From NCBI RefSeq assembly GCF_004347735.1, contig NZ_SLTI01000042.1, positions 1-64,000 on the forward strand: a DNA stretch of 64,000 nt. Direction: 5' to 3'. Position 1 is the first letter of the stretch, and every line of letters starts with the position of its first letter. Shown piece after piece: positions 18,396 to 28,135 of this stretch. The stretch comes from Sulfuricurvum sp. IAE1 (GTDB lineage: Bacteria; Campylobacterota; Campylobacteria; Campylobacterales; Sulfurimonadaceae). The notes beneath the pieces are model-generated. The model saw only the letters and a list, made by a program, of their open reading frames with translations. It was not told the DNA's origin and did not search any database. The position numbers and the translations under genes are program-made.

Positions 18396-20651
18396 ATTTT
18401 ACGCGATACGTTATTTATTGCCGGATTCGGCATCCTTTTTTATCTGGGCATCGCCACGATCATCGGCAGCGCATCGGTCATCGGCGCATACGGGGCCTCA
18501 TTTGCGGCTTACAACGTCCATATTTTCGGCTACGTCGCCTATACCTATCTACTGCTGCTGATGGTTCCCCTTTTTTATTGGCACAAGTACGACGGCGGAC
18601 TACACCGCCGACTTGAGATGGCGGGGATTTTCGCCCTTCTCTTCTTCGCCCTCGTATTTTTTCAGGCACTCGTGGTCGAAGGACCCTACCGCGGCGCTTT
18701 CGGAGGCAGCATCGTCGATTTTCTGGGGGTTTACATCGGAACGTTCGGATTGTGGGTGCTGTGGCTGATGCTCGTCGCCGTATCGGTCATCGTCGTCATG
18801 GAACAAAGCCTTGCCGAACTCGCCGAGCCGATCAAAGAATACATGGAAAAGCCGCTTGCTTCTCCCAAGAGCCTCACCCCCCAAACGGCTGAAACCTTCC
18901 CGTCCTTCATCGACACGAATGAGGGTGCGCCCGAACTTCCCGTCATGCAAAAGGCGATCGAAGAGACCGCGGAGGTGCCGTTTTCAGAACCGAAACCGCT
19001 TCACGTCGACCCCGAGCCTATCGTTCAGCAAACTCCCCCTGAGCCCGCACCGCTTCCTTCCGCCGCCTTGGTCGAGCCCGCCCCTCAACCTTCCATAGAG
19101 CATCCGAAAGAATCGACGATCCTCACCATGGCCAAAAAAGTGAAGGAATCCAAACAGCAGGCCATCGTCGTCGACGAGCTCGAAGAGAATAAAATGCTGC
19201 TCGAGCAGATCGACCGGGGCGTTACCGAGAAACCCAAAAATTTCAAACTCCCGCCGATCGATATTTTCCAATACCCTCCGAAAAAACAAAACGGGATCGA
19301 CGAAGCCGAACTCGACGACAAAATCAAAGACCTGATCGAAAAACTCAAACATTTCAACATCGACGGCGACGTCGTACGTACCTATGCCGGCCCGGTTGTA
19401 TCGACGTTCGAGTTCAAACCCGCCGCCAACATCAAAGTATCGAAAATCCTTGGCCTTCAAGATGACCTAGCGATGGCGCTGCGGGCGCAGACGATCCGCA
19501 TCCAGGCACCGATTCCCGGCAAAGACGTCGTCGGGATCGAGATCCCCAACAAAAGCGTCGAGACCATCTACATCCGCGAGCTCTTCGAAAGCCAGCTTTT
19601 CAAAGAGGCGGCCTCGCCGCTGACGCTGGTACTCGGAAAAGACATCGTCGGCAAACCGTTCATCACCGATCTCAAAAAACTCCCCCACCTCCTCATCGCC
19701 GGAACCACCGGAAGCGGCAAAAGCGTCGGAATCAACGCGATGATCCTGAGTCTTCTGTACAAAAACTCTCCCGACCAGCTCAAACTGATGATGATCGACC
19801 CGAAAATGCTCGAATTTTCCATCTACAACGACATACCGCACCTTCTTACCCCCGTCATCACGAAGCCCAAAGAGGCGATCGCGGCACTGAGCAACATGGT
19901 GTATGAGATGGAGCGCCGCTACAAACTGATGAGCGAGACGCGCACCAAAAACATCGAGAACTTCAACGAAAAAGCGAAAAAAGAAGGTTACGAACCCCTC
20001 CCCTATATCGTCGTCATTATCGACGAACTCGCCGACTTGATGATGACGAGCGGCAAGGACGTCGAGTACTCGATCGCCCGTCTAGCCCAAATGGCCCGCG
20101 CCAGCGGCATCCACCTGATCGTCGCGACCCAGCGTCCGAGCGTCGACGTCGTCACGGGGCTAATCAAGGCCAACCTCCCTTCCCGTATCAGCTACAAGGT
20201 AGGCCAGAAAATCGACAGTAAAATCATCCTCGACGGCCAGGGGGCCGAATCGCTGCTCGGGCGGGGAGATATGCTCTTCACCCCTCCGGGCATGAGCGGT
20301 CTCGTCCGCCTCCACGCACCGTGGAGTACTGAAACCGAGATCGAGAAAGTGGTCGAATTCCTAAAAGCCCAGCGCGAACCCGATTACGACCGCCGTTTTC
20401 TGCGCGACACCGACGAAGCGGCGGCTTCGGCCTCAGGCGGAGGAAACGACGAAGAGCTCGACGAACTCTACGAAGAAGCGAAAAACATCGTCCTCTCGGA
20501 GCAAAAAACCTCGATCAGTTATCTCCAGCGCCGTTTGCAGATCGGCTATAACCGCTCAGCCCGTCTGATCGAACAGCTTGAAAACAACGGCATCCTCTCC
20601 GCTCCCAACGCCAAAGGCAACCGCGACATCATCACCGACGATCCTTTCTGA
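18396..20651 (+). CDS. ftsK: DNA translocase FtsK
   Basis: Septal DNA pump that segregates chromosome termini and acts with Xer recombinases (751 aa from the chosen start). Four membrane segments occupy about residues 5-130. An acidic, proline-rich linker follows to about 270. The RecA-like motor has Walker A GTTGSGKS (near 435) and Walker B VVIIDELADL (near 540). The C-terminal gamma domain (about 685-751, ISYLQRRLQIGYNRSARLIEQL) is the winged helix that reads polar sequences. The first membrane segment begins at once and no ATG, GTG or TTG lies between the promoter and it. The only well-placed codon is ATT at 18396, eight bases after AAGGA. An upstream in-frame extension would run through the terminator and promoter, which I reject. 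Confidence 0.93.
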   Translation: MLRDTLFIAGFGILFYLGIATIIGSASVIGAYGASFAAYNVHIFGYVAYTYLLLLMVPLFYWHKYDGGLHRRLEMAGIFALLFFALVFFQALVVEGPYRGAFGGSIVDFLGVYIGTFGLWVLWLMLVAVSVIVVMEQSLAELAEPIKEYMEKPLASPKSLTPQTAETFPSFIDTNEGAPELPVMQKAIEETAEVPFSEPKPLHVDPEPIVQQTPPEPAPLPSAALVEPAPQPSIEHPKESTILTMAKKVKESKQQAIVVDELEENKMLLEQIDRGVTEKPKNFKLPPIDIFQYPPKKQNGIDEAELDDKIKDLIEKLKHFNIDGDVVRTYAGPVVSTFEFKPAANIKVSKILGLQDDLAMALRAQTIRIQAPIPGKDVVGIEIPNKSVETIYIRELFESQLFKEAASPLTLVLGKDIVGKPFITDLKKLPHLLIAGTTGSGKSVGINAMILSLLYKNSPDQLKLMMIDPKMLEFSIYNDIPHLLTPVITKPKEAIAALSNMVYEMERRYKLMSETRTKNIENFNEKAKKEGYEPLPYIVVIIDELADLMMTSGKDVEYSIARLAQMARASGIHLIVATQRPSVDVVTGLIKANLPSRISYKVGQKIDSKIILDGQGAESLLGRGDMLFTPPGMSGLVRLHAPWSTETEIEKVVEFLKAQREPDYDRRFLRDTDEAAASASGGGNDEELDELYEEAKNIVLSEQKTSISYLQRRLQIGYNRSARLIEQLENNGILSAPNAKGNRDIITDDPF

Positions 20652-20666
20652 TCCCTTTCGGGGATC
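20650..20666 (+). terminator. Hairpin after ftsK
   Basis: GATCCC (20650-20655) pairs with GGGATC (20661-20666) across the ftsK stop. There is no good T tract, so it may only stabilise the 3' end. Confidence 0.35.
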
Positions 20667-20756
20667 GCCTCTTTCAGCCTCATTTTTTGTATAGATGTAA
20701 CTTTTTTACCTACTTTCTACGAATCATTTCACGGGATCCTATTTTTAACAAAATCA

Positions 20757-20822
20757 ATATGTTACCAAAATAAACACTTTGAAGAGCAATTTTTAAAATA
20801 AATGGGTATATTCGTAACATAT
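20757..20822. promoter_or_regulatory. Spaced inverted repeat upstream of acnB
   Basis: ATATGTTAC (20757-20765) is matched by GTAACATAT (20814-20822). The right arm falls over the -35 region of the acnB promoter and the left arm is about five helical turns upstream. Two sites for one regulator are possible. The surrounding 232-base gap is AT-rich and otherwise empty. Confidence 0.35.
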
Positions 20823-20847
20823 CTAAAAAACCGATTTTTTTTCCTGA

Positions 20848-20853
20848 TATAAT
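20848..20853 (+). promoter_or_regulatory. Extended -10 box of acnB
   Basis: TGATATAAT, preceded by a T-rich run as usual for promoters in this phylum, lies 31 bases before the acnB ATG. Confidence 0.65.
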
Positions 20854-20883
20854 GACTCAAAATTAACTGACACAGGAGTCACC

Positions 20884-23493
20884 ATGGCTTTTATGGACGA
20901 ATACAAAGCGCACGTTGCGGAGCGTGCCGCACAGGGTATCCCGCCTCTTCCACTCACAAAAGAGCAGGTAACCGCACTGATCGAACTGATCAAAGCGGAA
21001 AAATCGAAAAACGCCGAGCTGGTCGATATGCTGGCCAACCGTGTCAATCCCGGCGTTGACGACGGTGCTCACGTCAAAGCGGCATTCCTTCACCAGATCG
21101 TTCAGGGGCAGGAAAAAGCTTTCTTGGCTGACTCAAGCGACATCGACGCAAATGACCACAAAATCGTTGCGATTCAGATCCTCGGAAAAATGGTCGGCGG
21201 TTACAATGTCAAACCCCTGATCGATGCTCTCTCGATCGACGCGCTCGCACAGGAAGCGGCCGACCAGCTCAAACACACGCTGCTCGTGTACGATGCATTC
21301 AACGACGTCGTCGAACTTTCCAAAACCAACAAATACGCCAAAGAGGTTCTCCAGTCATGGGCCGATGCGGAGTGGTTCACCAGCAAAAAACCGCTGGCCG
21401 AAAAATTCAGCGTCGTCGTCTTCAAATTCCCGGGCGAAACCAACACCGATGACCTCTCTCCGGCGAGCGCCGCGTTTACCCGTTCGGATATCCCGCTTCA
21501 CGCGACGACGATGCTCTCGGCTAAAATGCCCGAAGGGATCGCGAAAATTGCCGAACTGAAACAAAAAGGGATGCAGATTGCTTACGTCGGCGACGTCGTC
21601 GGAACCGGATCAAGCCGTAAATCGGCCGCCAACTCGGTCCAGTGGCACATGGGTGAAGATATCCCAGGTATCCCCAACAAACGTACCGGCGGGGTTGTCA
21701 TCGGCGGTATTATCGCTCCGATCTTCTTCGCAACCTGTGAAGACTCCGGCGCTCTTCCCATCGAAGCGGACGTTACCCAGATGGAAACGGGCGACGTGCT
21801 CGAAATCGACACCAAAGCCGGAACCATTACCAAAAACGGTACGCAGATCGCAACCTTCAGCCTTCGCCCGAATACCATCGAAGACGAAGTTCGCGCCGGC
21901 GGACGTATCCCCCTTATCATCGGTCGCGGTCTGACTGCCAAAGCACGTGCAGCCCTGGGAATGGCACCGGCAACGATCTTCGCTCAGCCGATCCAGCCTG
22001 CCGATACGGGCAAAGGCTACACTCTGGCACAGAAAATGGTCGGTAAAGCATGCGGTATGGAAGGTGTTCGCCCCGGTATGTACTGTGAACCGATCACCAG
22101 CACCGTCGGAAGCCAGGACACGACCGGACCGATGACGCGCGACGAGATCAAAGAGCTCTCGGCTCTGGGTTTCTCTGCCGATTTCGTATTGCAGTCTTTC
22201 TGTCACACGGCGGCGTATCCGAAACCCTCCGACGTGAAACTCCACGCGACGTTGCCTGCGTTCATCTCTACGCGCAGCGGTGTAGCGCTTCGTCCGGGTG
22301 ACGGCGTTATCCACAGCTGGCTGAACCGGATGGTTCTTCCCGATACGGTCGGAACCGGCGGCGACAGCCACACCCGTTTCCCGATCGGTATCTCTTTCCC
22401 TGCGGGTTCGGGTCTCGTTGCGTTCGCAGCCGTTACCGGCTCTATGCCGCTTGAAATGCCCGAATCGGTATTGGTTCGCTTCAAAGGCGAAATGCAGCCG
22501 GGCATCACCCTTCGCGACCTGGTCAACGCGATCCCTTATTATGCGATTCAGCAGGGGCTCCTGACCGTCGAGAAAAAAGGGAAGAAAAACATTTTCAACG
22601 GACGTGTTCTTGAAATCGAAGGTCTGCCGAACATGAAAGTCGAGCAGGCATTTGAACTTTCTGATGCTTCTGCGGAGCGTTCAGCGGCGGCTTGTACCGT
22701 GCGCCTCAACAAAGAGCCGGTCATCGAGTACCTCAAATCAAACGTCACCTTGATTGAAGCAATGATCAAAGACGGCTACGAAGACGCGCGTACGCTTCAG
22801 CGCCGTGCGGACAAAATGAAAGAGTGGTTGGCCAACCCGACGCTCATGGAACCGGATGCGGATGCGGAATACGCCGCAATCATCGAAATCGACCTCAATG
22901 AAATGAAAGAACCGATCGTCGCATGCCCGAACGACCCGGATAACGTCAAACTTCTCAGCGAAGTCGCCGGCGACACGATCCACGAAGTCTTCCTCGGAAG
23001 CTGTATGACCAATATCGGCCACTACCGTGCGGCGGGTGAAGTCATGCGCGGCGAAGGTAAAATCGGCGTCGAGAAATTCTGGATCGTTCCGCCGACCCGT
23101 ATGGATGAGCAGCAGCTCATTAACGAAGGTTACTACGACGTCTACAAAGCAGTCGCCGCTACGACGGAAGTACCTGGATGTTCGCTCTGTATGGGTAACC
23201 AGGCTTCCAGCCGTGAAGGTTCGACGGTATTCTCGACTTCGACCCGTAACTTCGACAACCGCCTCGGAAAAGGGACCCAGGTTTACCTCGGTTCTGCTGA
23301 GCTTGCCGCCGTTTGTGCGAAACTCGGACGTATCCCGACGGTAGAAGAGTACATGAGCATCGTTCCCGAGAAACTCGCCGGGAAAGCGGATGACGTATAC
23401 AAATATCTCAACTTCAACGAGATCAACAACTACCACCTCGAAGCGCGTAACGTCGCCGAGGAAAAATACGGCGTCACGATCAAAGCCGTATAA
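20884..23493 (+). CDS. acnB: Bifunctional aconitate hydratase 2 (AcnB)
   Basis: Interconverts citrate and isocitrate in the TCA cycle using a [4Fe-4S] cluster; AcnB homologues also process 2-methylisocitrate. At 869 aa it has the AcnB-specific order: a HEAT-like N-terminal domain (about 1-155), a swivel domain ([22 protein letters not shown]), then the catalytic core ([13 protein letters not shown]). Cluster ligands are Cys707 (SCMTNIGH), Cys766 and Cys769 (CSLCMGN), matching the spacing in E. coli AcnB. A clear ribosome binding site (AGGAG) precedes the ATG. It stands alone behind its own promoter. Campylobacterota use it in oxidative or reductive TCA cycles; which direction applies cannot be told here. 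Confidence 0.98.
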   Translation: MAFMDEYKAHVAERAAQGIPPLPLTKEQVTALIELIKAEKSKNAELVDMLANRVNPGVDDGAHVKAAFLHQIVQGQEKAFLADSSDIDANDHKIVAIQILGKMVGGYNVKPLIDALSIDALAQEAADQLKHTLLVYDAFNDVVELSKTNKYAKEVLQSWADAEWFTSKKPLAEKFSVVVFKFPGETNTDDLSPASAAFTRSDIPLHATTMLSAKMPEGIAKIAELKQKGMQIAYVGDVVGTGSSRKSAANSVQWHMGEDIPGIPNKRTGGVVIGGIIAPIFFATCEDSGALPIEADVTQMETGDVLEIDTKAGTITKNGTQIATFSLRPNTIEDEVRAGGRIPLIIGRGLTAKARAALGMAPATIFAQPIQPADTGKGYTLAQKMVGKACGMEGVRPGMYCEPITSTVGSQDTTGPMTRDEIKELSALGFSADFVLQSFCHTAAYPKPSDVKLHATLPAFISTRSGVALRPGDGVIHSWLNRMVLPDTVGTGGDSHTRFPIGISFPAGSGLVAFAAVTGSMPLEMPESVLVRFKGEMQPGITLRDLVNAIPYYAIQQGLLTVEKKGKKNIFNGRVLEIEGLPNMKVEQAFELSDASAERSAAACTVRLNKEPVIEYLKSNVTLIEAMIKDGYEDARTLQRRADKMKEWLANPTLMEPDADAEYAAIIEIDLNEMKEPIVACPNDPDNVKLLSEVAGDTIHEVFLGSCMTNIGHYRAAGEVMRGEGKIGVEKFWIVPPTRMDEQQLINEGYYDVYKAVAATTEVPGCSLCMGNQASSREGSTVFSTSTRNFDNRLGKGTQVYLGSAELAAVCAKLGRIPTVEEYMSIVPEKLAGKADDVYKYLNFNEINNYHLEARNVAEEKYGVTIKAV

Positions 23494-23504
23494 CTCTTCC
23501 CCCC

Positions 23505-23523
23505 TTTCCCTCCCCGAGGGAAA
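23505..23523 (+). terminator. Hairpin after acnB
   Basis: TTTCCCTC (23505-23512) pairs perfectly with GAGGGAAA (23516-23523), 12 bases after the acnB stop. It has no T tract. Confidence 0.5.
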
Positions 23524-23534
23524 GCCCGATATGT

Positions 23535-23540
23535 TATAAT
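23535..23540 (+). promoter_or_regulatory. Extended -10 box of dbpA
   Basis: TGTTATAAT lies 28 bases before the dbpA start and just after the acnB hairpin. Confidence 0.6.
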
Positions 23541-23567
23541 GGCATATCTAGTACGCAAAGCACACCC

Positions 23568-24917
23568 ATGTCCCCATTTGATTCCCTTCCCTTACGTCCG
23601 CAGCTTTTCAAAGCCCTTTCACGCCTCGGTTTTACAACGATGACCCAGATTCAGAGCGATGCGCTCCCTTCCATTCTGGCAGGAAAAAACGTCATCGCCC
23701 GCTCCGCGACCGGAAGCGGAAAAACCCTTGCGTTTTCGCTGGGGGTACTCGAAAAGATCGATCCCAAGCGGTTCGAAGTCCAGGCCCTTTTACTGTGCCC
23801 TACCCGGGAACTGGCCGAACAGGTTGCCAAAACGATCCGTTCGCTCGCGTCCGAAATCGGCAACGTCAAAGTACTGAGTCTTTGCGGCGGGGTGCCGATG
23901 CGGGGACAGATCCATTCTCTCAAACACGGGGCCCATATCATCGTCGGAACCCCCGGACGGGTTCTGAAACTGCTCCAGATCGACGCTCTTTCCCTCTCAG
24001 CGGTCAACACTGCGGTACTGGATGAAGCCGACCATATGATCGACATGGGGTTCATCGAGGACATCAGTGCGATTTTGGAGTACGTTCAGCGCGATGCGCA
24101 GCATCTGCTTTTCTCGGCGACCTATCCCGAGACCATCCTCTCCCTGGCCTCGACGATAATCAAAGATCCCGTTTTTATCCATTCCGAAAACCCGGTTCAG
24201 CTTCCCGGGATCGACGAGATCGCCTACCGCTGTACCGGCGACAGGCCCTCGGCGGTCGCTTCGATCATGGCGGCCCATGATCTCTCGGGCGTCATGATTT
24301 TTTGCAATACGAAAATCCAGACCGATGAACTGTGCAATGCGCTGAACAAGACTGGCATCCATGCGCTCGCCCTTCACGGGGATATGGAGCAGTTCGACCG
24401 CAACGAAGCGATCATCCAGTTTCGCAACGGTAGCGTCACCGCGCTCGTAGCGACCGACGTTGCCGGACGGGGCATCGACATCGACGGACTGGATGCCATC
24501 ATCAACTACGACGTACCGACCCAGAAAGAGCGCTATGTGCATCGTATCGGCCGTACGGGCCGCGCTGGGAAAAGCGGCCTTGCGATCACCCTGTGCGACG
24601 ATGAAACGCTGTTGCGGGCGATCGGGATCGATCTCCCCCTCCAACCTCTTGGCGATGCAGCGCAACAGCCGCTTCCGCGCACCTCGATGCAGACACTGTG
24701 CATCGATGCCGGGCGCAAAGAAAAACTCCGCGCCGGCGATATCGTAGGAGCCCTCATCCACGAATGCGCTCTTACGAAAGAGCAGATCGGAAAGATCGAT
24801 CAGCTCGATCACCTGAGCTACGTCGCCCTTCCCCGTTCCCTTGGGGAAAAAATTTACCAAAAACTCAAAAATCGTCCCATAAAAGGGAGAAATTTCAGGT
24901 TATGGCTGTTAGACTGA
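23568..24917 (+). CDS. dbpA: DEAD-box RNA helicase DbpA
   Basis: ATP-dependent RNA helicase (449 aa) involved in late assembly of the large ribosomal subunit. Helicase motifs are in order: Q-motif region (FTTMTQIQSDALP), Walker A ATGSGKT, PTRELAEQ, DEAD (LDEADHMIDMGF), SAT, and the C-terminal ATDVAGRGID and HRIGRTGRAG. The last 75 residues (LRAGDIVGALI, LPRSLGEKIYQKLKNRPIKGRNFRLWLL) match the DbpA RNA-binding domain that recognises 23S rRNA hairpin 92, separating it from RhlE or SrmB. There is no strong ribosome binding site before the ATG. It is followed after 43 bases by the PAS gene, which has its own -10 box. Confidence 0.93.
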   Translation: MSPFDSLPLRPQLFKALSRLGFTTMTQIQSDALPSILAGKNVIARSATGSGKTLAFSLGVLEKIDPKRFEVQALLLCPTRELAEQVAKTIRSLASEIGNVKVLSLCGGVPMRGQIHSLKHGAHIIVGTPGRVLKLLQIDALSLSAVNTAVLDEADHMIDMGFIEDISAILEYVQRDAQHLLFSATYPETILSLASTIIKDPVFIHSENPVQLPGIDEIAYRCTGDRPSAVASIMAAHDLSGVMIFCNTKIQTDELCNALNKTGIHALALHGDMEQFDRNEAIIQFRNGSVTALVATDVAGRGIDIDGLDAIINYDVPTQKERYVHRIGRTGRAGKSGLAITLCDDETLLRAIGIDLPLQPLGDAAQQPLPRTSMQTLCIDAGRKEKLRAGDIVGALIHECALTKEQIGKIDQLDHLSYVALPRSLGEKIYQKLKNRPIKGRNFRLWLLD

Positions 24918-24937
24918 TAAAGACAATTATGATAAAT

Positions 24938-24943
24938 TATAAT
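24938..24943 (+). promoter_or_regulatory. -10 box of the PAS/MCP operon
   Basis: TATAAT is preceded by an A/T run and followed 17 bases later by the ATG, with AAGGA between them. Confidence 0.55.
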
Positions 24944-24960
24944 GCTTAAGAAGGATTTTT

Positions 24961-25449
24961 ATGGCCAATCAAGAGCTAACGTTCGGGGAAGACGAATTTA
25001 TCGTTTCCAAGACCGACCTCAAAGGTAAAATTACCTACGGTAACGCCCTTTTCATCAAAATGTCGGGCTATACGGAACATGAACTGATGCACAAGCCCCA
25101 CAACATTCTCCGCCACGAAGAGATGCCGGCCGTGGTTTTCAAACTCCTGTGGAGCCGCATCCAGACCGGGAAAGAGATTTTCGCCTACGTCAAAAACAAA
25201 ACGAAAAACGGCGATTATTACTGGGTTTTCGCCCACGTCACCCCTTCTTTCGACGCCGGTCGTCAGATCAGTAATTATCACTCGGTCCGCCGTAAACCGA
25301 CCCAAAAAGCACTCGACGCGATCAAACCTCTTTATGCGGCCCTTCTTCAAAAGGAAAAAAGCGGAGGGATCGCCGCATCCGAAGCGGCGCTGAACCAAAT
25401 CCTCAAAGACAAAGGAATGTCGTATGACGAATTTATCCTCTCTCTCTAA
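24961..25449 (+). CDS. PAS-domain redox/energy sensor (CetB/Aer-like)
   Basis: Cytoplasmic 162-aa protein with a single PAS domain over residues 10-120. [17 protein letters not shown] and [18 protein letters not shown] match Aer-type PAS domains, which bind FAD and report redox state. The last 40 residues are a helical tail. The gene overlaps the next gene, a methyl-accepting receptor, by 26 bases. In C. jejuni the PAS protein CetB and the transducer CetA form a two-protein energy-taxis receptor, and this arrangement is the same. FAD binding is inferred from similarity to Aer, not from a diagnostic residue. Confidence 0.88.
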   Translation: MANQELTFGEDEFIVSKTDLKGKITYGNALFIKMSGYTEHELMHKPHNILRHEEMPAVVFKLLWSRIQTGKEIFAYVKNKTKNGDYYWVFAHVTPSFDAGRQISNYHSVRRKPTQKALDAIKPLYAALLQKEKSGGIAASEAALNQILKDKGMSYDEFILSL

Positions 25450-26881
25450 AGTCCAGTACGCCAATATCGCGTCGATCATTCTTTTTATCGTGGCGCTTGT
25501 ATTGGAAATGGTACTCTACGGCTGGAGCTGGGTCCGCCTGCTCAATTTTTTCAACTTTGCCCTTGCATGGTTCGTCTTCATCAACATCCGAAAAGCGCAG
25601 GAGACGATCCATGAAGTGGCCGCCGTCATCAAAAGCGCCGAAAAAGGGGACCTCGAAAACCGTATCACGCACATCACCGATCAGGGTGAGCTCAACGACC
25701 TGTGCTGGAATACCAACAACATGCTCGACCAGACCGAAGTGTTCATCCGCGAAATCCGCGCCAGCGTCGAAGCTTCAAGCCGCGACGAATTCCACCGCCG
25801 GATTCTCGTTCAGGGCCTGCAGGGCGAGTTCAAAGAGGCAAGCGCCTTCGTCAACAAAGCGATCGACGCGATGCACAGCAACTACCTGCACGTCCAGAAA
25901 TCGATCCTCAACAGTGCCCTGGGCAAAATCGGTTCCGGCGTCGGCGGGGGGCTCGAAGTGATCCAGCACGATTTGCAAAACACGATTTTGCGTCTCCACA
26001 AAATCGTTGAGATCAGCCAGGCCACGTCCGACAACTCTTCGCAGACGGTCAACGCACTCGAAGAGATCATCAGCAAACTCAGCCGCCTGATCGAACTGGT
26101 CCAGACCTCTGCCGATGCGATCCACTCGCTGAATGAAAAAACGAGCGAGATCAGCTCGGTGGTGAACCTGATCAAAGACATCGCCGACCAGACCAACCTC
26201 CTCGCCCTTAACGCCGCGATCGAAGCCGCACGTGCCGGGGAACACGGACGGGGGTTTGCGGTCGTTGCCGACGAAGTCCGCAAACTGGCGGAACGGACCC
26301 AGAAAGCGACCGGAGAGATCGCCATCGCCGTTCAGACCCTGCAGCAGGATACTACCGAGATCTATTCGAACTCCGAAGACATGAACGAAATCGCCAACGA
26401 ATCGAGCCACTCGATCGAATCGTTCCGCCAGACGCTCTACACGTTCAATCGTGACGCCCAAAGCACGGCGACCCAGGCAACCGCCATCGAAAATACGACG
26501 TTTGTCACGCTGGCGAAAATCGACCACATTATCTTTAAATCGAACGCTTACAAATCGATCGTCAACGGTGAAAAAGAGACCGAGTTTTCCGATCATCACA
26601 ACTGCCGCCTTGGCCAGTGGTATGACGGCGGCGTAGGGCATGACCGTTTCGGGCACCTCGGCAGTTTCAAACCGATGGAAAAGCCGCATGAAGTGGTACA
26701 CAAAATGGTGCATACCAATATGGTGTTCATCGAAGGGGAAGACCGCTCAATCGAGCATCAAGAAGAAGTACTCAACAATTTCAAAACGATGGAAGACGCA
26801 AGCCACGAGCTTTTCGGCCTGCTGGACAACCTGATCAAAGAGTCCGAAGACGACCTGATGAAACGCGCGAATCTGGCCTAA
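25424..26881 (+). CDS. Methyl-accepting chemotaxis transducer with C-terminal CZB domain (CetA-like)
   Basis: Chemoreceptor of 485 aa without a periplasmic sensor: two membrane segments (about 13-33 and 37-54) are joined by a very short loop, as in Aer and CetA. A HAMP-like region follows to about 115, then the signalling coiled coil whose conserved tip is near 255-285 ([29 protein letters not shown]). Residues from about 360 form a chemoreceptor zinc-binding (CZB) domain, with [13 protein letters not shown] and the expected flanking histidines. It overlaps the PAS gene and probably receives its signal. CZB domains in other receptors sense zinc or oxidants, so this receptor may join two inputs. 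There is no CheR-docking pentapeptide at the C-terminus. Confidence 0.92.
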   Translation: MTNLSSLSKVQYANIASIILFIVALVLEMVLYGWSWVRLLNFFNFALAWFVFINIRKAQETIHEVAAVIKSAEKGDLENRITHITDQGELNDLCWNTNNMLDQTEVFIREIRASVEASSRDEFHRRILVQGLQGEFKEASAFVNKAIDAMHSNYLHVQKSILNSALGKIGSGVGGGLEVIQHDLQNTILRLHKIVEISQATSDNSSQTVNALEEIISKLSRLIELVQTSADAIHSLNEKTSEISSVVNLIKDIADQTNLLALNAAIEAARAGEHGRGFAVVADEVRKLAERTQKATGEIAIAVQTLQQDTTEIYSNSEDMNEIANESSHSIESFRQTLYTFNRDAQSTATQATAIENTTFVTLAKIDHIIFKSNAYKSIVNGEKETEFSDHHNCRLGQWYDGGVGHDRFGHLGSFKPMEKPHEVVHKMVHTNMVFIEGEDRSIEHQEEVLNNFKTMEDASHELFGLLDNLIKESEDDLMKRANLA

Positions 26882-26896
26882 AACGGCCCGTTCGCT

Positions 26897-28135
26897 CTAC
26901 TCTCTGAAATACCCTTCCAGAATCTGTTTTCCAAGCTCAACGCCGGGTTGGTCGTACGTGTTGATTTCCAACAACGCGCCGCTGGCGGAGGTAAGCAGTT
27001 CGTAATAGATAATCATCCCCCCGACGGAGTGTTCGTCGATTTTTTTCCATTCGATATCGTCGACGCTGACGTCGCTTTCGATCACGCTTTTCATTGTCGC
27101 CATGCACTGCGCGTTGATCAGTTCGTTGAACGAGTGACCGTTAACGAAGTCGCTTTTTTCAAGGTAGCGAAGCGAAAGTTGGGGAATCATCAGCGATTCT
27201 TCGGATTCGGCGATGTGCATGAAGGTGACCGTTTTATTCAGCGGCCCCTGCACGATCAATTGCAAAAACGAATGCTGATCGACCGATCCGATGAGGGCGA
27301 TGGGCGTTAGCCCTACCCTCTCGCCGCGACGGTTCCTTTTTCCCAGCGATTCTCCCCACAGCTGCACCATCCATTTTCCGAACTCTTCGAAGGTATCGGA
27401 ATAAGCAAAGAGGACGTTCATCGGAAAACGCTGCGCGTTGGTGACGTAGTACGCCGCTTTTTGGAGCAGATGATCCTCTTTGCGTTCCCAGAAACGTTCC
27501 AAAAACGCCTCGGCCCCTTTGAGGACTTCGAGGGTATCGAACCCCGCAAGCGTGAGCGGGACGATTCCGACCGCACTGAGGACCGAAAAGCGTCCTCCGA
27601 CATTGGAGGGGATAACGAAACGGCGCAAACCGTTTTCATCCGCATATTGCGCCAGAACCGACCCCTCGTCGCTGATCACCATCACCTGGTCGGAATGTTC
27701 GACTTTCAGATCGAACGCAACGATGACCCGTTTGAAAATGGAGAGGGTCTCTACCGTGCTGCCCGATTTGGAAATGACGATGAAAAGGGTCCGGGGTTTG
27801 TCGATCTGAGAAATTACCTGGCTGACGCTGATAGGATCGGAGTTTTCGAGGTAAACGATTTTTTTGGCGTTCGGGGTGCCGGGGCGAAGGAGGCGTTCGA
27901 TCGCTTTGATTCCAAGCGACGAGCCTCCGATCCCGATCACCGCGATTGTGTTGTATTTTTTATCGATTGCGGGACGCAGAGCCTCCACTTCCCCGACCAG
28001 CGGCTGGGACGCACGCGGAAGGTCGTAATAGCCCACTTCCCCGCTTTGGGCTTCGAACCGAAGGGCTTCGTACCCTTTTTCGATTGTAAAGGGGTCGATG
28101 TTTTTCGTGCTGAAGTGGTTGACGAAGCGGAGCAT
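26897..28135 (-). CDS. pgi: Glucose-6-phosphate isomerase
   Basis: Interconverts glucose 6-phosphate and fructose 6-phosphate. The protein is 412 aa, the shorter bacterial form. Motifs are IGIGGSSLG (about 60-70), ISKSGSTVETLS (phosphate-binding SIS domain), GGRFSVLSAVGIVPL and QHSFLQLI. The ATG at 28133-28135 shares its first base with the last base of the gap stop (TGATG), so the pair is translationally coupled. An upstream extension would overlap gap by 18 codons and is rejected. In an autotroph these enzymes would run in the gluconeogenic direction; that is inference. The gene converges on the MCP gene with only 15 bases between stops and no clear terminator. Confidence 0.95.
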   Translation of the reverse strand: MLRFVNHFSTKNIDPFTIEKGYEALRFEAQSGEVGYYDLPRASQPLVGEVEALRPAIDKKYNTIAVIGIGGSSLGIKAIERLLRPGTPNAKKIVYLENSDPISVSQVISQIDKPRTLFIVISKSGSTVETLSIFKRVIVAFDLKVEHSDQVMVISDEGSVLAQYADENGLRRFVIPSNVGGRFSVLSAVGIVPLTLAGFDTLEVLKGAEAFLERFWERKEDHLLQKAAYYVTNAQRFPMNVLFAYSDTFEEFGKWMVQLWGESLGKRNRRGERVGLTPIALIGSVDQHSFLQLIVQGPLNKTVTFMHIAESEESLMIPQLSLRYLEKSDFVNGHSFNELINAQCMATMKSVIESDVSVDDIEWKKIDEHSVGGMIIYYELLTSASGALLEINTYDQPGVELGKQILEGYFRE

